Origin: JBGSUZ01 sp043770095 | GTDB taxonomy: Bacteria; Bacillota; Clostridia; Peptostreptococcales; Acidaminobacteraceae | NCBI GenBank assembly: GCA_043770095.1 | Contig: JAYVIR010000045.1 | Span: 1 to 64,000, forward strand | Direction: 5' to 3' | Length of the DNA stretch: 64,000 nucleotides | Shown here: positions 60,146-64,000 of the stretch, piece after piece | How the letters are laid out: each line of letters opens with the position of its first letter | Position numbering within the stretch: position 1 is the stretch's first letter | Notes under the pieces: model-generated | What the model was told of the DNA's origin: nothing | What the model saw: only the letters and a program-made list of their open reading frames with translations | Database searches by the model: none | Position numbers and translations under genes: made by a program

Positions 60146-61669
60146 ATGGAAGCAAGTAAAAAAAAGAGATTTAGTTTTCCAACAGCTTTCACCGTACTTT
60201 TTATCGTCTTAATTCTCGCGGCTATTTTAACAGCCATTGTGCCGGCAGGTTCTTATGATCGCCTTGCTTATGATGCAGACACAAAAGCTTTCACTATCAC
60301 AAAAGCGGATGAGACTAGCGAAACGCTTCCTGGCACTCAAGCAACGCTTGATAAAATGGGCATCAAAGTCAACATTTCAAAATTTGAAGATGCCAGCATT
60401 CGTAAGCCACTCGCTATACCAGGCACATACATGAGACTTGATAACAAACCTCAAGGTGCGCTCGAAGTGCTAAAAGCACCTGTCACAGGAGTCGGCGAGT
60501 CTTTCGACATTATCCTGTTCGTCTTCATTATTGGCGGTTGTATTGGCGTTCTTAACGCATCTGGCGCTATTGGCGCAGGTCTTGCAGCTCTTTCAAGAGC
60601 AACAAAAGGCAAAGAATACATGCTCATTATTTTCATCACATTCCTCATTGGTCTCGGCGGCACTACTTTTGGTATGGCTGAAGAAACCATTGCACTTTAT
60701 CCGATTATGATTCCGATCTTCTTGATTGCTGGTTACGATGCCATCGTTTGTATCGCAGCCATATACATGGGCTCGTCTATCGGCACAATGTTTTCGACCG
60801 TAAACCCATTTTCATCTGTTATCGCTTCAAACGCAGCAGGCATAACATTTACAGAAGGCATGACTTTTAGAATCATCGGCCTTGTCATTGCCCTCATCAT
60901 CACGATGATTTACATCATCCGATATGCTGAAAAGGTTAAAAAAGACCCTTCAAAATCTATTATTGCTTACCAAACAGACGAAATCCACGCGCGTTTCCTC
61001 AAAAATTATGACGAAAAAGAAGTGCCACCATTTACTTGGAAACGTATATTGATGCTCGTTCTCTTTGTTGGTGCTTTTGGCGTTATGATTTACGGCGTTT
61101 CTTCACCAACACTCGGCTGGTGGTTTGCTGAAATGACAACGTTATTCCTTGGCGTTGGCATTATTCTTTGTTTCCTCTCAGGCCTTGGCGAAAAAGCAGC
61201 TGTTCACAACTTTATTGCAGGTTCAGCTGACCTTGTCGGCGTAGCGCTTACCATTGGTTTAGCAAGAGCCATCAACATCGTTATGGATTCAGGCAGTATT
61301 TCTGATACCATTCTCTATTTCGCTTCTGGTGCTGTTCATGGCATGAACGGCAGCCTCTTCAGCGTCATGATGATGTTTGTTTACACCATTCTTGGCTTCT
61401 TCATTCCATCCTCTTCTGGACTTGCGGTGCTTTCTATGCCGATTATGGCGCCTCTTGCAGACACTGTTGGTTTATCAAGAGACATCATTGTTAGTGCTTA
61501 CCAGTATGGTCAGGGACTCATGGCCTTTATCACGCCAACTGGTCTGATTCTTGCAACACTTTCTATGGTCGACGTCACTTACGACAAATGGCTTAAATTC
61601 ATCATGCCGCTCATGGGCATCATTGGTGCCTTTGCAGCCGTTATGTTAGTGATTCAAGCGATGTTTTAA
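60146..61669 (+). CDS. YfcC-family transporter (C4-dicarboxylate/amino acid anaerobic carrier type)
   Basis: 507 residues with about 12 membrane segments. The family start FSFPTAFTVLFIVLILAAILTAIVPAGSY is present, followed by an extracytoplasmic stretch ending in LAIPGTYMRL. Internal repeats include GGTTFGMAEETIALYPIMIPIFLIAGYDAIVCIA and SSSGLAVLSMPIMAPLADTVGLSRD. Members are annotated as basic amino acid or dicarboxylate carriers, but the substrate here is unknown. ATG 60146 follows GGAGGTATTATTT. A strong terminator follows. Confidence 0.87.
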   Translation: MEASKKKRFSFPTAFTVLFIVLILAAILTAIVPAGSYDRLAYDADTKAFTITKADETSETLPGTQATLDKMGIKVNISKFEDASIRKPLAIPGTYMRLDNKPQGALEVLKAPVTGVGESFDIILFVFIIGGCIGVLNASGAIGAGLAALSRATKGKEYMLIIFITFLIGLGGTTFGMAEETIALYPIMIPIFLIAGYDAIVCIAAIYMGSSIGTMFSTVNPFSSVIASNAAGITFTEGMTFRIIGLVIALIITMIYIIRYAEKVKKDPSKSIIAYQTDEIHARFLKNYDEKEVPPFTWKRILMLVLFVGAFGVMIYGVSSPTLGWWFAEMTTLFLGVGIILCFLSGLGEKAAVHNFIAGSADLVGVALTIGLARAINIVMDSGSISDTILYFASGAVHGMNGSLFSVMMMFVYTILGFFIPSSSGLAVLSMPIMAPLADTVGLSRDIIVSAYQYGQGLMAFITPTGLILATLSMVDVTYDKWLKFIMPLMGIIGAFAAVMLVIQAMF

Positions 61670-61724
61670 TCAGAATTTTATGCTGTGTTTTAAATCTTAA
61701 ATTATTTAATAAAAATTAGTCTTC

Positions 61725-61757
61725 AAAAGACGCTCTCAGCCGAGAGTGTCTTTTTTT
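61725..61757 (+). terminator. Terminator after the YfcC gene
   Basis: Stem AAAAGACGCTCTC/GAGAGTGTCTTTT (one G-U pair) with a short loop and T7. Confidence 0.9.
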
Positions 61758-61929
61758 GCCCATACCGCATTTGAAAATTGAATAATGCCCTTCAAAAGTC
61801 TATAATATGAATTATATGGCTCAGAAAGCCTTGTCTATAAAAAATTCATGCACCGAGCTGATATGAAAATGTATGAACAAAAAATAAGCCGTAGCATGGC
61901 TACGACTTAGTGAAACTAAAGGAGATAAT

Positions 61930-62769
61930 ATGAAAAAATTTAAAGATTTTTTACTGCTCAATTTAGGTCTTTTGCTAGTCGCCATCGGCATTTACTATTT
62001 TCTCGTTCCAAACAACCTTGCAGCTGGCGGCGTAAGCGGTTTAGCCATGGTAATCACCCAGTATTTACCGAGCATTCCAATTGGACTTCTCATGCTTGGC
62101 ATGAACTTTGTGTTGTTCATTTTAGCCTTCTTTTTAATTGGACGAGAATTTGCCGTTAAAACTGTGTATTCCAGCTTTGCCCTTTCAGGGATGATCTGGC
62201 TACTAGAGCTTGTCTACCCAATGACTCAGCCCATTCTTACAGACGATCTCTTTATCCAGCTGATCTTCGGAATTTTGATTTCTGCGATCGGCATGGCCAT
62301 TGTTTTCAACATGAATGGCTCTACTGGTGGCACAGACATTATTGCAAAAATATTTAACAAATACTTTCAACTGCCAATTGGCAAAGGGCTCCTCGCTGCC
62401 GACTTTTTCATTACCCTCTTCGCGGCTATTACTTTTGGTCCCAAAATTGGGATGTATGCCATCCTTGGCGTTATGCTCAACGGCTTTGCCATCGACTTAG
62501 TCATAGAGGGGTTTAATATTGTCAAGCAACTCGTCATTATCACCTCTCGCACCGAAGACGTTAAGAAATTTATCATTGACGAACTCGGTCGAGGCGCTAC
62601 CGTTTATGCTGCCAAAGGCGCTTATTCAGGCGATGAAAAAGAAGTCATTACCACCATCGTCAGCCAAAAAGAATTTATTCGGCTTAAAAACTACGTTAAA
62701 AGCATAGACCCAGAAGCGTTCATTACCGTCAGCAATGTTCATGAGGCGTTAGGAGAAGGTTTTAAGTAG
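61930..62769 (+). CDS. YitT family membrane protein (DUF161/DUF2179)
   Basis: 279 residues. Five or so membrane segments occur in the first 190 residues, with LVPNNLAAGGVSGLAMVI and FNMNGSTGGTDIIAKIFNKYFQLPIGKGLL typical of YitT. A C-terminal cytoplasmic DUF2179 domain is about residues 205-279, with DELGRGATVYAAKGAYSGDEKEVITTIVSQKEFIRLKNYVKSIDPEAFITVSNVHEALGEGFK. Function is unknown; some members are associated with membrane transport. ATG 61930 follows AAAGGAGATAAT. It is convergent with the following gene, 12 bases away. Confidence 0.9.
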   Translation: MKKFKDFLLLNLGLLLVAIGIYYFLVPNNLAAGGVSGLAMVITQYLPSIPIGLLMLGMNFVLFILAFFLIGREFAVKTVYSSFALSGMIWLLELVYPMTQPILTDDLFIQLIFGILISAIGMAIVFNMNGSTGGTDIIAKIFNKYFQLPIGKGLLAADFFITLFAAITFGPKIGMYAILGVMLNGFAIDLVIEGFNIVKQLVIITSRTEDVKKFIIDELGRGATVYAAKGAYSGDEKEVITTIVSQKEFIRLKNYVKSIDPEAFITVSNVHEALGEGFK

Positions 62770-62781
62770 TGGTTATTTACA

Positions 62782-64000
62782 TTACCCTTTGTAAAGCATT
62801 CTATCGTAGCAATGAACAAAGCCCATCTTTTCATATAATTTTTTAGCACTTTTATTGGGAATATCCACATGTAGTGAAAGCAGTCCATTTGTCTTTTCAA
62901 GGGCTTGATTGATGAGTTCTGTCGCCACGCCTCTTCCGCTATTGCCTTTTAAAACGCCAATATAGGCAAGGTGGTAGGTTGGAATAAATCTTTCAAAGCC
63001 CATATGGACTATGATGCAAATGCCTTGTATTTCGTCTTTTCTCGTTGCTTTAAATATAAATCCCATTTTGACCGCTTTGTTTACAGCATCAATTGTTTCT
63101 TCATAACTGTCATTATAAGGCTCTAAAAGCTTTCGCGTTTCGGCAACAATATTTTCGAGATCAAGGTTTTTTTCTTTTGATATTTCTTGTATTTTAATAT
63201 CGCTCTTACCATCGTTTAAAAAAATGATATGCGTGCCGTTGACGTAGTTTTCACACTTGATAAACGCTGCGAGTGAGTATGCTTCATTTGCTGTTATAGT
63301 TACGTTTTCCAGTGTTTTGATTAATTTTACGGTTTCTTTTAATTCTTCGTTTGTAACAATATGAATTTTGGCCTGTGTTGTCTTAAGCGCGCCTTGGATG
63401 CTTTCTATTCTACTCTCGGGCTGCCCAACAGCTGCATGAGCCGTATTTTCAATTAGTGCTTGCTCAAGTTTCTCATCAATACCGCAGTGTATTTCTGGTA
63501 ATGACTCAAGACTGCCATTTACCCAATTGCGCATCAATTCTTCGTAAATACTTTTAATGGTATATCCACCATTTATTTGACTCCAAACTGCCGTTGGCGC
63601 CTCTAGTTTAACAAGTGCCTCTTGCATCATTTGCTGAACCGCTAAGTTTCTGATAAAAGGCTTTTTCTCCCATTCTGATGTAAAAAACATGTTGTGCTCA
63701 ATTGCATACTGTTCAAATAATTCATCTTCATTTTGGCCTTTTTTATTGTCAATTTTAAGCCATGAAACATTCATTTGTTTTTTGCTTTTTGAATAGCGTT
63801 CTTTAGTAACAGGCGCAAAAGCTTCTACGCCAAGGTAATTGGCAAAATAAAGAATCGACATCAGATATCGCTCTGATCCTTGTATCAATACTTTTGAAAA
63901 ACCTTTGCTTATGGCATATTTCACCAACGACTCTGCTATCCGATCATTTTTATGTCCAGTTGGATTAGTGCCTTCTAATTTTAAATAGACCGTTTCAACA
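62782..64000 (-). CDS. Threonine-synthase-like PLP-fold protein fused to a GNAT acetyltransferase (cut by window edge)
   Basis: At least 406 codons; the frame is open to the right edge, so the start lies beyond it. The N-terminal part resembles threonine-synthase-like PLP enzymes: VYLKLEGTNPTGHKNDRIAESLVKYAISKGF, then SERYLMSILYFANYLG. The usual motif NPTG(S/T)(F/H)KDR reads NPTGHKNDR, so the Schiff-base lysine is shifted one place and replaced by Asn. A degraded glycine loop, QINGGYTIKSIYEEL, follows. The C-terminal ~130 residues are a GNAT domain (GVLKGNSGRGVATELI, LHVDIPNKSAKKLYEKMGFV). A GTG at 63927 could serve as an internal start but would remove the PLP motif. Function unknown. Confidence 0.78.
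   Translation of the reverse strand, partial: VETVYLKLEGTNPTGHKNDRIAESLVKYAISKGFSKVLIQGSERYLMSILYFANYLGVEAFAPVTKERYSKSKKQMNVSWLKIDNKKGQNEDELFEQYAIEHNMFFTSEWEKKPFIRNLAVQQMMQEALVKLEAPTAVWSQINGGYTIKSIYEELMRNWVNGSLESLPEIHCGIDEKLEQALIENTAHAAVGQPESRIESIQGALKTTQAKIHIVTNEELKETVKLIKTLENVTITANEAYSLAAFIKCENYVNGTHIIFLNDGKSDIKIQEISKEKNLDLENIVAETRKLLEPYNDSYEETIDAVNKAVKMGFIFKATRKDEIQGICIIVHMGFERFIPTYHLAYIGVLKGNSGRGVATELINQALEKTNGLLSLHVDIPNKSAKKLYEKMGFVHCYDRMLYKG

Noticed and set aside
61889..61914. Hairpin AAGCCGTAGC/GCTACGACTT ahead of the YitT gene
   Set aside because: A 10-position stem with one mismatch but no U-tract and no link to the ribosome binding site; I cannot support a terminator or riboswitch.

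Overview
The window reads as the chromosome of a low-G+C Gram-positive bacterium of the Clostridia type. The evidence is AT-rich DNA, strong GGAGG-type ribosome binding sites, intrinsic terminators with U-tracts, a T-box riboswitch, and Firmicutes families such as CymR-like Rrf2, GlnK/GlnL-like, YitT, EcsC, CheV and TGS-nucleoside kinase. Pyruvate formate-lyase with its activase, a Crp/Fnr regulator with N-terminal cysteines and a Mn/Fe superoxide dismutase suggest a fermentative anaerobe that meets some oxygen. Chemotaxis and cyclic-di-GMP proteins suggest motility. I cannot name the species. No rRNA, tRNA, CRISPR array, insertion sequence or prophage was seen.

Layout. 1-9.2 kb (minus strand): the 5' part of folD, an RDD membrane protein, a lipoprotein/response regulator/histidine kinase set, then a polyamine transporter operon (XRE-cupin regulator, potA, potB, potC, potD) with a visible promoter and dyad. 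9.2-12.5 kb: a glycolipid module of two MGDG-synthase-like glycosyltransferases and a flippase-like membrane protein. 12.8-16.3 kb (plus): a GlnK/GlnL-like two-component system followed by a glutamate/dicarboxylate symporter. 16.5-29 kb (minus): cheV; threonine catabolism (tdh, kbl) with an XRE-cupin regulator and queG; an ArsR-like regulator; a PP2C phosphatase; a nucleoside kinase; lepB; a stand-alone HEPN protein; an RluA-type pseudouridine synthase; and an acetyltransferase. 29-36 kb: an MltG-like protein followed by tandem hairpin repeats, sodA behind a Fur box, ecsC, a Crp/Fnr regulator, pflA and pflB. 36-41.8 kb: coiled-coil, small secreted, CDGSH iron-sulfur, chemoreceptor and DUF5692-like genes, then a decayed traX. 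41.8-48.2 kb: a translationally coupled signalling operon (hybrid kinase, CheR, CheB, REC-GGDEF). 48.3-51.5 kb: a cystine-type ABC transporter under a T-box whose specifier reads UGC (Cys), followed by a CymR-like regulator. 51.6-64 kb: an apparently dead RlmD-type RNA methyltransferase, a fold-back element, an EAL protein, an AAA ATPase, an ABC-F protein behind a leader with a terminator, murJ, a small secreted protein, a YfcC transporter, a YitT protein, and a threonine-synthase-like/GNAT fusion that runs off the right edge.

The least ordinary observations are these: a CARF-less HEPN protein with an R-N-x5-H motif inside a housekeeping operon; an RNA methyltransferase homologue that keeps its TRAM and Fe-S parts but has lost its SAM loop and catalytic Cys; a 27-bp dyad repeated in the leaders of three unrelated genes (pflB, the methyltransferase homologue, the ABC-F gene); and a hairpin core, TCGCTGGCnnCAAAGCGA, seen at two distant loci. 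All functional statements come from reading motifs; no database search was possible.
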